Positions 1 to 6,349 are shown, numbered from the stretch's first letter. The stretch: 6,374 nucleotides of DNA from an uncultured Methanobrevibacter sp. (GCF_937906425.1 NZ_CALCYR010000096.1:1-6374); one strand, 5' to 3'. Made by a program: numbers and translations. Notes: generated from the letters alone by a model not told the origin.

Positions 1-27
1 TTTCCCTACACGACGCTCTTCCGATCT
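1..27 (+). other. Illumina TruSeq read-1 adapter remnant
   Basis: The first 27 bases match the 3' part of the TruSeq universal (P5 side) adapter and end in the familiar GCTCTTCCGATCT. The genomic insert starts at base 28. This is synthetic sequence, not biology, and it shows that the record was not adapter-trimmed. Confidence 0.98.
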
Positions 28-100
28 CAAATATATAAATTCCATATATCAAGATAAAATATAATATAATTTGGATTTATACTTTTATAATTTTCTATTA

Positions 101-1162
101 TTATGAATCAACTTTAACAAATACTTTTTTCCTGGAAAAAGTTGCAATAGCATTATCAATTTCATCTAATTTTTTATATAATTCTTCCTGTTTATTTTTC
201 ATGGCCAGTGAACTCATAGAAATTGGTAATTTCGCTACTAAATTTTCTATTTCTTTTTTACTCTCTAATAATTTATTAAGCGTAAAAATTCTTTCTTCTT
301 CAGTTAACAGTCTTGTTCCTTTAGGATATTTTTCCTGCTCTTTTTTTAGTTTATCAATTTCTTTCTTCCTTTCGGCTTCTATTTTCATATTTTTTAAATA
401 CTGAGGAGTTTTGCCATATTCTTTATGGTAAGGATTATCATTTAAATTAATATTATTCTTTTTATTTACTTGAGGTTTAACAACTTTTTGTTTATTTTCT
501 TCGATGAAATTTTTGTTATTATTTTTTTGAAGGATTAAACCCTTATCATTAATTGAAGGAGTATTTGCTTTTAATTGAGCCTTTTTAATACTCTCATATT
601 GCTCATTTATTTGACTTTCGATGTTATTAATAGCTTTGAGACCTCTTAAATGGGACTCAAATTGGTAATCTAAGTCTAATTTTTTTTGTAAAGCTTTTTC
701 CTCTTCTAATGATGGTATTAAGTTTTTTTCGACCATTTTATCGTGGTAATAATTATCAAACATTGATGAAATTACTTTATTGTTGTTATTATTATATATT
801 CTTCTATTATGCGAGGCTGACATTATTCTTCTTGGTTTTGGTTTTGTTTCTGGATATGTATATTTTGTTTTCGTTAAATTTTTTTCTTTGTTTATCCAAT
901 CATTTGTTTTTTCGTATAATTTAGAAGGAATATTTTTAAATTCTTTCATTTTATAAGGAACCGCTATATTTATTGAAAATAATTTGTTAAAATATTATTT
1001 ACGTTCGACATATGATTCTTGTTTTTGTTTTTTTAATAGATTTTGTTCTTGGATTAATTTAATTTGACGATAATTACTAGATAAAAAATTTTTGGATGGT
1101 TTATTATTAGTATGAGGATATAATATTTCTTTTATTTGACAATCATGTTTTGTTTGTCTCAT
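101..1162 (-). CDS. ENKD1: Enkurin-domain protein, ENKD1-like; eukaryotic two-exon gene
   Basis: The gene has two exons: exon 1 at 1162-1003 (160 nt) and exon 2 at 963-101 (863 nt, TAA stop). Splicing gives 340 residues, close to human ENKD1 as I recall it (about 346). The last ~105 residues form an enkurin domain: a YGKTPQYL motif near residue 236, a basic Lys/Glu helix, PKGTRLLTEEER near 267, then a C-terminus reading FSRKKVFVKVDS, very like the ENKD1 ending. A KNFIEEN motif near 204 matches the Phe-Ile-x-x-Asn element upstream of the domain in this family. Exon 1 (NYRQIKLIQEQN) resembles the ENKD1 N-terminal helix. Enkurin proteins bind microtubules; ENKD1 acts at centrosomes and cilia, so the source cell should be ciliated or flagellated. 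Residues about 110-115 are an Asn run, and the rest is Lys/Asn-rich and probably coiled-coil or disordered. No in-frame TAA, TAG or TGA needs reassignment. The start at 1162 is the first ATG of exon 1; further upstream exons cannot be excluded. Classic enkurin is the alternative identity. Confidence 0.82.
964..1002 (-). other. 39-nt GT-AG spliceosomal intron in the ENKD1-like gene
   Basis: Read on the minus strand, the segment begins GTAAAT and ends ATATAG. It contains an in-frame TAA, so it cannot be read through. Removing it joins GAA-C to CG-GTT, making a Pro codon and continuing in frame through VPYK into the Met-Lys-Glu-Phe of the longer exon. Its length is a multiple of three and it is almost pure A/T. 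Both flanking exons look like parts of one ENKD1-type protein, which supports the splice. A spliceosomal intron also places this piece of the window in a eukaryote. Confidence 0.8.
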
Positions 1163-1449
1163 TTTTCTAATTAAAATTAATTTAAAATATTATTCCATTA
1201 AAATTATAACTAATTATTAAATTTACCTTAAAATTAATTACCTTAAAAAATAAGATAAAGAACATATAAATTATAATGTTTTTATATATGATTTTATTTA
1301 TTTAAATAATTTGTTAATGTAGGTAAAAATCCAAGAATTTTATTACTTTTAAAGTATGAGAAAATGAAAAAAACAAGTGCAATAAATAAGATTAAATAAA
1401 TAAAAATGAAAATAAAGTAAGAAAATAATAATTTAAGTAAAAATAGGAT

Positions 1450-1540
1450 AAATTAGCAAAAATAAGAAAAAATAAGAAAAAATAAGAAAAAATAAGAAAT
1501 AAAAATAAAAAATAAGAAATAAAAATAAGAAAGAATAATA
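1450..1540 (-). terminator. Archaeal oligo-T terminator array downstream of mptD
   Basis: Read in the direction of mptD transcription, this is a series of runs of five or six T separated by CTTA or similar. Archaeal RNA polymerase terminates at oligo-T tracts without needing a hairpin, and tandem T tracts reinforce one another. The array begins within about 10 bases of the mptD stop. The position and strand polarity fit; the function is inferred. Confidence 0.45.
1461..1499. repeat. 10-bp tandem repeat, about four copies
   Basis: The unit AATAAGAAAA is repeated three times exactly, followed by a fourth copy lacking its last base. Degenerate copies continue to about 1530. The same motif appears in about two copies at 2994-3014 downstream of another gene of the archaeal segment, which ties this stretch to the archaeal piece. 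Confidence 0.85.
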
Positions 1541-1546
1541 AAATAA

Positions 1547-1918
1547 TTATTCAATTATATCTTCTACATACATTAATGGATAATTAAGTTCATCAATGAA
1601 ATTTATACGAATAATAGCTACAATATCATCTACCTTTGAATAGATTTTAACATCCAACATGTCACCATTTAATGAAGTATAATCAAATTTAGTCATTGCA
1701 TCATCTAATTTATCCAAATCAATGGAAACTTCAACCTTATCAATACAAGGCTGTAATGAAAAGGATTCCTCCATAGCCTTTTCCAGGGAAGCAACTGTAT
1801 CCCTATTGAATGGAGTCCCTACAAACTGATGGAATAAAGCCCCCATACTAATTGCACCTTCGAAAATAGCCCTTTCCCTTTTAGATATATTGGAAAAATA
1901 TTTTTCTTTATCATCCAT
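1547..1918 (-). CDS. mptD: Archaeal dihydroneopterin aldolase MptD
   Basis: This 123-residue protein matches the archaeal MptD family (formerly DUF381), which is unrelated in sequence to bacterial FolB. It converts 7,8-dihydroneopterin to 6-hydroxymethyl-7,8-dihydropterin and glycolaldehyde in the cytosol, supplying the pterin of tetrahydromethanopterin, the C1 carrier of methanogenesis. Visible family hallmarks are ERAIFEGA (residues 15-22), the GALFHQFVGTP block (26-36), SLQPCIDKVEV (54-64), YTSLNGDMLDV (80-90) and a C-terminal NYPLMYVEDI. Glu20, His30 and Gln56 fall where the Methanocaldococcus enzyme, as I recall, has its catalytic Glu25, His35 and Gln61; Tyr80, Tyr113 and Tyr117 are candidates for the tyrosines. 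The length is normal and no damage is seen. The start is set by a GAGGT six bases upstream. It has its own TATA-like box and a T-rich terminator, so it is probably monocistronic. Its presence marks this part of the window as methanogen DNA. Confidence 0.9.
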   Translation of the reverse strand: MDDKEKYFSNISKRERAIFEGAISMGALFHQFVGTPFNRDTVASLEKAMEESFSLQPCIDKVEVSIDLDKLDDAMTKFDYTSLNGDMLDVKIYSKVDDIVAIIRINFIDELNYPLMYVEDIIE

Positions 1919-1924
1919 AATAAT

Positions 1925-1929
1925 ACCTC
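1925..1929 (-). promoter_or_regulatory. Ribosome binding site of mptD
   Basis: GAGGT on the minus strand lies six bases before the ATG at 1918. It complements the 3' end of archaeal 16S rRNA and fixes the start codon. Confidence 0.75.
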
Positions 1930-1992
1930 AAAATTAAAAATGAAAATAAATTAAACAAAATTACAAAATGAAAATTTAATTAAAATTAATAA

Positions 1993-2000
1993 TTTATAAA
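1993..2000 (-). promoter_or_regulatory. Candidate TATA box for mptD
   Basis: TTTATAAA is embedded in AT-rich spacer about 75 bases upstream of the mptD start, which leaves room for a leader of about 50 nt. It matches the archaeal TBP consensus shape, but such strings are frequent by chance at this base composition. Confidence 0.3.
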
Positions 2001-2050
2001 AAATAAAATAAATTAAATTAATAATATTAAAATTAAAAATTTAATTAATT

Positions 2051-2094
2051 AAATTAAAAATTGAATTAAATTAAATTAAAAATTGAATTAAATT
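2051..2094. repeat. Perfect 22-bp tandem duplication
   Basis: Bases 2051-2072 and 2073-2094 are identical 22-mers made of AAATT, AAAAATTG and AATTAAATT elements. They sit in the spacer between the sortase stop and mptD. There are only two copies and no spacer, so this is not a CRISPR. Replication slippage in low-complexity DNA explains it; a regulatory role is possible but unsupported. Confidence 0.85.
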
Positions 2095-2125
2095 AAAATA
2101 AAAAAATTAAATAAAACAAATTATT

Positions 2126-2887
2126 CTAATTAACCCCCATTAAACTATTCAACCATCCCAATTGATCTGCCCAAATTTGAGATGAAACTGGGAAAAGGGA
2201 AAAGTAAATCAAAATAATTGTAATTATTAAAACAACAGCCAAAATAATCTTCCTTTCAATTCCTGATGAGAAATAAGTTACAATCAAACCTAAGGCTAAA
2301 AATCCTATAACAAAAAACCAAGCCCAATGAGCTTGAGGATTTTCACTTAAAGCAGTTTCATTTATTAAACTTGTAGAATTTAAATCTGCAGAAACAATTA
2401 ATCTTTGAGAAGATGAACCTATCGGATGGCAAGTAATCAAATATAAATCCTGATTCTTTAGTTTTCCGCCCGTATGACTTTCATTTATGTCAAACTCAGC
2501 ATTTGCATCAACTATTTCAGTTGAATTTACAGTATAATTCACTTCACCAACATCTGGCCATTCCAAAGTAATCACATCTCCCTTTTCAAGAGAATCCAAT
2601 CTAAAAAATGGAGAGCCCTGCAAAGTTCTATGTCCAAACAATACAACATCCCCTTTAGTTGGAATATAGGCACTTTCCTCAATATACACCCCTTGGGAGA
2701 TTGAAACGTTATTTATTTTCTCAAAAACATTAATGGAAGGAATAATAACAACGGATGCATTAATATCATCAGCTTCTGCAATATTTTTATATGAGAAGTA
2801 ATTTACCTCAGTCAATGCATATAAGCCAAGGATTATCAAGGCAATGATAATGATTACAGTTGTAATTCTAAAATTTTTCAAATCCAT
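2126..2887 (-). CDS. Archaeal membrane sortase with one N-terminal and two C-terminal TM segments
   Basis: The protein is 253 residues. A membrane anchor spans about residues 8-27, followed by an extracellular sortase domain (about 45-170) and two more membrane segments (about 188-207 and 213-232) joined by a short basic loop (ERK) consistent with the inside. The catalytic triad is visible: His86 in LFGHRT, Cys153 in LITCHP and Arg162 in SQRLIV, the order and spacing typical of sortases. Sortases cleave a C-terminal sorting signal on exported proteins through the Cys thiol and transfer them to an amino acceptor; in Methanobrevibacter-type methanogens the probable substrates are adhesin-like or surface proteins in or on pseudomurein. 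No sorting-signal substrate is encoded in this window. The C-terminal membrane pair is unlike class A sortases. GAGGAT upstream of the ATG supports the start. The neighbouring large surface protein suggests a shared envelope role, but a 226-bp spacer with its own signals argues against tight co-transcription. Confidence 0.9.
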   Translation of the reverse strand: MDLKNFRITTVIIIIALIILGLYALTEVNYFSYKNIAEADDINASVVIIPSINVFEKINNVSISQGVYIEESAYIPTKGDVVLFGHRTLQGSPFFRLDSLEKGDVITLEWPDVGEVNYTVNSTEIVDANAEFDINESHTGGKLKNQDLYLITCHPIGSSSQRLIVSADLNSTSLINETALSENPQAHWAWFFVIGFLALGLIVTYFSSGIERKIILAVVLIITIILIYFSLFPVSSQIWADQLGWLNSLMGVN

Positions 2888-2890
2888 AAT

Positions 2891-2896
2891 ATCCTC
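2891..2896 (-). promoter_or_regulatory. Ribosome binding site of the sortase gene
   Basis: GAGGAT lies on the minus strand with its GAGG core five bases before the ATG at 2887, which supports that start. Confidence 0.7.
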
Positions 2897-2943
2897 AAAA
2901 AATTAAATTTAATTTATTACAATTAAAAATCTATTCTTTATGA

Positions 2944-2964
2944 TTTATAAATTTTTTATAAAAT
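2944..2964 (-). promoter_or_regulatory. Candidate TATA box region for the sortase gene
   Basis: Two overlapping archaeal TATA-like strings occur on the minus strand, ATTTTATAAA and TTTATAAAT. The first is preceded by the purine-rich GTGG, a possible BRE-like element. They lie about 57-77 bases before the start codon, allowing a short leader that contains the Shine-Dalgarno. The call rests on position and motif only. Confidence 0.4.
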
Positions 2965-2993
2965 CCACTTGGATTTAAAAATAAAAAATTATT

Positions 2994-3014
2994 AAAAATA
3001 AGAAAAAATAAGAA
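2994..3014 (-). terminator. T-tract terminator-like element downstream of the large surface-protein gene
   Basis: About two copies of the 10-bp motif also seen at 1461-1499 appear here. On the transcribed minus strand they read as T5-T6 runs separated by CTTA. They lie about 100 bases past the stop of the upstream gene, with further T runs between. Recurrence of one motif behind two genes makes termination a reasonable inference. Confidence 0.35.
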
Positions 3015-3113
3015 TTAAAAATAAAGATAAAAAATAAACAGGAAAATTAAAGAAAAATTAAAGAATTAAATACTTTAAACAATGAAATTAAACTAAAAAG
3101 TGAATTTAAGACT

Positions 3114-4985
3114 TTAATCAATGATTAAAGACTCATTGCTATAAATATTCTCATAATACGTAGCATTTAATTCACTTACAACCCAAGTAGGAGCATGTTG
3201 AGTTGGAATAGTTAAAATCAAATTGTCCATATTGTTTATTACAAAATTAACATCTTCTCTTGGAACCTCTAAAAGAACCAGATATTCAGAATCCAAATCT
3301 CCTAAATTAGACATTCTTTCATAATTAGACAATTTAACTCCATAATCATCCAAATAGGATTCCAATACATTACTGTTATCATAGGATTTAAATACTGAAG
3401 CCTTTAAAAGCTCTTCAACATCATTAGAATATGAACTTGTATTTTCATATGGAATTGTAGTGTTTCCATCAATAAGAGTGTTTGATTTACTGATGCTGCT
3501 GTCAATAACCCCACTATCCTTGGACCTTAAGATAGCAAGAACTGTAGCACCGCTAACATCAGGCTCACCATTAACATCCAATTCATCCTGATTTTCCTCA
3601 TCTATAGAAATCTGATTGTAGTCAGATTCATCTTCACTTCCATCATCTGTCCCCCCATCATCCAAAGACACATCAGTTTCTGAAGAATTTTCTGAACTGA
3701 CAGAATAGGACTCCTCATCATCATAATCATTTGAATAGCTGTCATTCAATGAATAAATATCCACTACAGAACCAACTGAAATCAAACCTGCTGTTGCCTG
3801 CAGCCTTGAAATTGAAACTGGAACAATAGTGGTGTCCACTTCCTTAAACTGAACATTGGACAGAATCTTTGCATCATTATCCTTTACAAATTGATTTGCA
3901 TCCTGTACAGACAATATTATATCCTTATCCTCTTCACCATAGGAAAGCATAACACGACCAAATTCATCTTTGCAAGATACTATTTTCGATTTATGATAAG
4001 TCTGCCAATCCTTTGTAGCAAAGCGCAGAATATCAATTGACTTGATTTCATTTATATCGTATTCATTTTCAATTTCATTTTTTAAGTAAAATGCATTGTC
4101 ATTTGCTTCCAATGGACCTTTATATAAAGTATTTAATTCATTTAATTTTGCATTTTTCTCTAAATTCAATTCATCCTGGAAAGGTTGATAAATAAAAAAA
4201 TAAACTGCAGAAATGACAAGAACCAGACAGATTAAAGTAAAGACAATTTTTCCAAACTTAGATTTTGAAGCATCATTTTTATTTGAAATATTTTTCTTAA
4301 AATCCTTTAATTTAAGTTTTAAATCCTTTAGAGAACCTGATTTTTTAGAATTTGATTCAGAATAAAAATCATCAGGAACGGAATTCAATTGGCCATCAAG
4401 ATCTTCATAATATCCGTAATTTGATTCTTTTTTAGTTTTAGATTTATCTTCCTTAAATGAATTCAAATAGTTATATTCATTCCCATTTATTTCATCAAAA
4501 TCATCTTCCTTAAGATATTTAGCATATTTAGAATCCAGATCATTCAAATCAAGATTTGAATTAAAATCATTTTTATCAAGAGAATTGCCACTTTTAAAAT
4601 TATCTTCCTTAGACGAATTGTTTTTTAATTCATCTGAATAATTGTAAAAATTATCGTCTTTAAAATAAGTTCCCTCTTCCAAATCATTAAATTTAGACCT
4701 AGAATCCTCATAACCAAAATCTTCCAAATCATTAAATTTAGACTTAGTGTCAAGATATCTGGAATCTTCTAAATCAGAATTATAAAAACCGGAATCTAAA
4801 TTTTCAGATGAATTTTTTATAAGCGGAGAATTTTCAGGAACAATATATTCCAAACTGCTCGGCTTATTTTTAACATCATTAGAATTAGTTTTATTAGACG
4901 ATGAATTTTTAAATTTTGAAGATAAATTTTTTACTTTAAAAATACCTTTTTTAAAGGAATTAAATTTATCTTTTGGATTACTCAT
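3114..4985 (-). CDS. Large membrane-anchored surface protein, DUF515-like with CpaB/RcpC-like extracellular part
   Basis: Numbering uses the ATG at 4985 (623 residues). Residues 1-243 are low-complexity Ser/Asn/Asp/Lys sequence with no hydrophobic segment. Residues 244-266 form one membrane span, preceded by Lys-rich KSKFGK, so the N-terminal part should be cytoplasmic and the rest outside. The outer part contains a segment at about 386-413 (PVSISRL, AGLISVGSVVDIYSL) resembling the pro-Val...Ala-Gly-Leu...Gly-x-x-Val-Asp pattern of CpaB/RcpC pilus-assembly proteins. After a 62-residue Asp/Glu/Ser insert (414-475) a strand follows, ATVLAILRS. A late segment (567-594, EYLVLLEVPREDV) resembles the closing CpaB strand-helix-strand. 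I recall such proteins in methanogens as DUF515, but this is unconfirmed and the biochemical function is unknown. A TTG at 5000 would add five residues but has no Shine-Dalgarno; GGTAGGT abuts the ATG, so both starts are weakly supported. It lies between the lipid synthase and sortase genes, consistent with an envelope role. It has no C-terminal sorting signal, so it is not an obvious sortase substrate. Confidence 0.75.
   Translation of the reverse strand: MSNPKDKFNSFKKGIFKVKNLSSKFKNSSSNKTNSNDVKNKPSSLEYIVPENSPLIKNSSENLDSGFYNSDLEDSRYLDTKSKFNDLEDFGYEDSRSKFNDLEEGTYFKDDNFYNYSDELKNNSSKEDNFKSGNSLDKNDFNSNLDLNDLDSKYAKYLKEDDFDEINGNEYNYLNSFKEDKSKTKKESNYGYYEDLDGQLNSVPDDFYSESNSKKSGSLKDLKLKLKDFKKNISNKNDASKSKFGKIVFTLICLVLVISAVYFFIYQPFQDELNLEKNAKLNELNTLYKGPLEANDNAFYLKNEIENEYDINEIKSIDILRFATKDWQTYHKSKIVSCKDEFGRVMLSYGEEDKDIILSVQDANQFVKDNDAKILSNVQFKEVDTTIVPVSISRLQATAGLISVGSVVDIYSLNDSYSNDYDDEESYSVSSENSSETDVSLDDGGTDDGSEDESDYNQISIDEENQDELDVNGEPDVSGATVLAILRSKDSGVIDSSISKSNTLIDGNTTIPYENTSSYSNDVEELLKASVFKSYDNSNVLESYLDDYGVKLSNYERMSNLGDLDSEYLVLLEVPREDVNFVINNMDNLILTIPTQHAPTWVVSELNATYYENIYSNESLIID
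4675..4743 (-). repeat. In-gene direct repeat, two 24-nt copies 45 nt apart
   Basis: Identical 24-mers at 4675-4698 and 4720-4743 encode two copies of SKFNDLE (residues 82-88 and 97-103) in the cytoplasmic low-complexity part of the large surface protein. The 45-nt offset equals 15 codons, so the reading frame is kept. Flanking EDS-type residues suggest a decayed longer repeat. Confidence 0.8.
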
Positions 4986-5046
4986 ACCTACCAAACCCAA
5001 TAGAATGAGATAAATAAAAAAAGTAGATGTAGGTTTGTTTAAGGAT

Positions 5047-5160
5047 AAAGAAATTAATAAATTAAAAGCAACCTCTAAAAAATTAAAGAAATCAATAAAT
5101 TAAAAATAATTTCTAAAAAATTATAGAAATTAATAAATTAACAGAAAATAATTCTATGAA
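5047..5160. repeat. Imperfect 38-bp tandem repeat, three copies
   Basis: Copies run 5047-5084, 5085-5122 and 5123-5160. The first two agree at 33 of 38 positions; the third keeps the first 19 bases nearly intact (AGAAATTAATAAATTAA core) and then diverges. A possible fourth, more degenerate copy follows to about 5195. The array lies in the spacer downstream of the phosphotransferase gene and upstream of the large surface protein. On the transcribed strand each of the first two copies carries a TTTTTTAGA run, so it could assist termination. Confidence 0.75.
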
Positions 5161-5234
5161 TTAAGAATTAATAATTATGAAGTCTAAAAAAAGAAATTAG
5201 AAATTAAAAAATGATAAAAAAGAACATTATTCTT

Positions 5235-6146
5235 TTAAATCTCTTCTTCTACTTCAACTTCCTCTTTTTCACTTTCTTCTTCGGTTTTACTAAAATCTTC
5301 AGAAGCAACTTGGTTTATGGTGTCTTTCATATTGTTAAAAGCATCATGTGCGGCATTAAGGGAAAGACTGAATCTATTTCCAGTTACTTCACGAACATTA
5401 TGAACTCTTTTATTTGCTCTTCCTCTGTCAAAAATGTCTTCATCGCCTATAAAGAATTCTAAAAAAGTCATAAACATATAGACTAAGGATAAAACAAACA
5501 ATACTAAAGCAGGAAGGTTAACCCCTCCAATTGCAATATCAATTGGCAAGATTGTCAATACAATCATTAAGGCTCCAAGACCAACCACATAATAATTATC
5601 AACTTTCGGATATCTGATTGTACTGATCATCAAATAAGAAGCCAAAAGCAATAATATGGCTGCAACTACAATATTGAATAAACCGGACAAATAATAGCTG
5701 GCCAATAATAAAGCCGTTCCAGGTATTGGAAAACCGATGAAACCTTGATAGTTAATCCTATTGGAGATTACATTATATCTTGCAAGTCTTAAAAGACCTG
5801 AAATAAATGCAATTATTCCAACAATAGCAATTAAATATCCTGCCCAACTGGATATGCCTGAACCGATTGAATATAAAATAACGGCCGGAGCAAGACCAAA
5901 TGATACCATATCAGCTAAAGAGTCAATATTCATTCCAAAATTAAAAGGATCTACACGATTAAGTTTCCTAGAAACCCATCCATCTACAGAGTCAAAAACA
6001 ATTGCAACAAGTATACATATTGATGCATATGTTAAATGATTATCGATAACCATCAAAATAGCTAAAAATCCAAATATCATATTCAGAACTGAAATAATAT
6101 CTGGAACTGCTAAAAAATATCCCATTCCAACACTTTTTAATCTCAT
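5235..6146 (-). CDS. pssA: CDP-alcohol phosphotransferase, archaetidylserine (phosphatidylserine) synthase family
   Basis: This 303-residue integral membrane enzyme carries the CDP-alcohol phosphotransferase signature D-x2-D-G-x2-(A)R-x(n)-G-x3-D-x3-D as Asp52, Asp55, Gly56, Arg60, Gly71, Asp75 and Asp79, the metal-binding and catalytic residues. The usual Ala before Arg is Ser59. The following SFGLAPA and the later FPIPGTA (about 139-145) are typical of the serine-transferring PssA branch. In methanogens this enzyme makes archaetidylserine from CDP-archaeol and L-serine, releasing CMP, on the cytoplasmic face of the membrane. About seven or eight hydrophobic segments lie between 15 and 232. 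Residues 233-303 form a charged tail ending in a Glu-rich run, longer than many PssA proteins and presumably cytoplasmic. The start at 6146 has GGAG seven bases upstream; Met8 is an alternative. Specificity for archaetidyl rather than phosphatidyl substrate is inferred from the archaeal context. The next gene downstream lies about 250 bp away across the 38-bp repeats. Confidence 0.88.
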   Translation of the reverse strand: MRLKSVGMGYFLAVPDIISVLNMIFGFLAILMVIDNHLTYASICILVAIVFDSVDGWVSRKLNRVDPFNFGMNIDSLADMVSFGLAPAVILYSIGSGISSWAGYLIAIVGIIAFISGLLRLARYNVISNRINYQGFIGFPIPGTALLLASYYLSGLFNIVVAAILLLLASYLMISTIRYPKVDNYYVVGLGALMIVLTILPIDIAIGGVNLPALVLFVLSLVYMFMTFLEFFIGDEDIFDRGRANKRVHNVREVTGNRFSLSLNAAHDAFNNMKDTINQVASEDFSKTEEESEKEEVEVEEEI

Positions 6147-6153
6147 AATTTGA

Positions 6154-6157
6154 CTCC
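6154..6157 (-). promoter_or_regulatory. Ribosome binding site of the pssA-type gene
   Basis: GGAG on the minus strand lies seven bases before the ATG at 6146. It favours this start over Met8, which has nothing comparable. Confidence 0.65.
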
Positions 6158-6330
6158 ATTAATAGTTTAAATATACTCCTTTATTAATTTTTCCTAAAAA
6201 ACAATTAAAATTTTATTATTTTAAATAAAAATAACAAAATAAAAGCAATATTACAATTAAATGAAAATTTACATTTTAATTAAATTTTTAACATTATTTT
6301 CAGTTCATTGAAAATATGATATGATGGTTT

Positions 6331-6349
6331 CCGCCGCCCTGTCGGATGC
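6331..6349. other. GC-rich patch abutting the right adapter
   Basis: Fifteen of these 19 bases are G or C, in a window that is otherwise strongly AT-rich. The change is abrupt after about 6330 and runs directly into adapter sequence. It could be the tail of an upstream gene, but it could equally be a short foreign fragment joined during library preparation. It is too short to identify. Confidence 0.5.

Larger units (their letters stand above)
1163..1546. other. Gene-free AT-rich stretch containing the presumed eukaryote-archaeon junction
   Basis: No credible coding sequence is present on either strand in these 384 bases. The left part, to roughly 1330, mixes A and T runs and would be the 5' flank of the ENKD1-like gene. 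From roughly 1370 the plus strand becomes strongly A-rich with T-poor runs, like the archaeal spacers at 1919-2125 and 2888-3113, and it shares the AAAAATAAGA motif with the latter. The join between the two genomes most likely lies between 1163 and 1370. No exact breakpoint can be read from sequence alone. Confidence 0.55.

Noticed and set aside
28..100. Ciliate telomere at the left end
   Set aside because: No C4A2/C4A4-type or other G-rich telomeric repeat is present; the bases next to the adapter are ordinary AT-rich flank.
201..404. Plus-strand open frame within the ENKD1-like gene
   Set aside because: Phe/Ser/Leu-rich antisense shadow of a Lys/Glu-rich coding sequence, with no ribosome site or family resemblance.
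709..924. Second plus-strand open frame opposite the ENKD1-like gene
   Set aside because: Antisense shadow with Tyr/Phe/Leu runs created by the Asn/Lys-rich gene.
101..1162. Horizontal transfer of an enkurin gene into a methanogen
   Set aside because: The gene has a spliceosomal intron and no Shine-Dalgarno, and it ends near an adapter. A chimera explains it more simply.
1163..1546. tRNA, small RNA or additional exon in the gap
   Set aside because: No cloverleaf-like GC stems, conserved boxes or convincing coding segment could be found; possible GT/AG pairs here are expected by chance in such AT-rich DNA.
5047..5160. CRISPR array
   Set aside because: The repeats are adjacent without unique spacers and are degenerate low-complexity sequence.
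5211..5462. Plus-strand open frame overlapping the phosphotransferase tail
   Set aside because: It is opposite the Glu-rich tail, and its Phe-rich start is the complement of Glu/Lys codons.
5761..6039. Plus-strand open frame opposite the phosphotransferase core
   Set aside because: It lies exactly antisense to the conserved catalytic motif and has no independent evidence.
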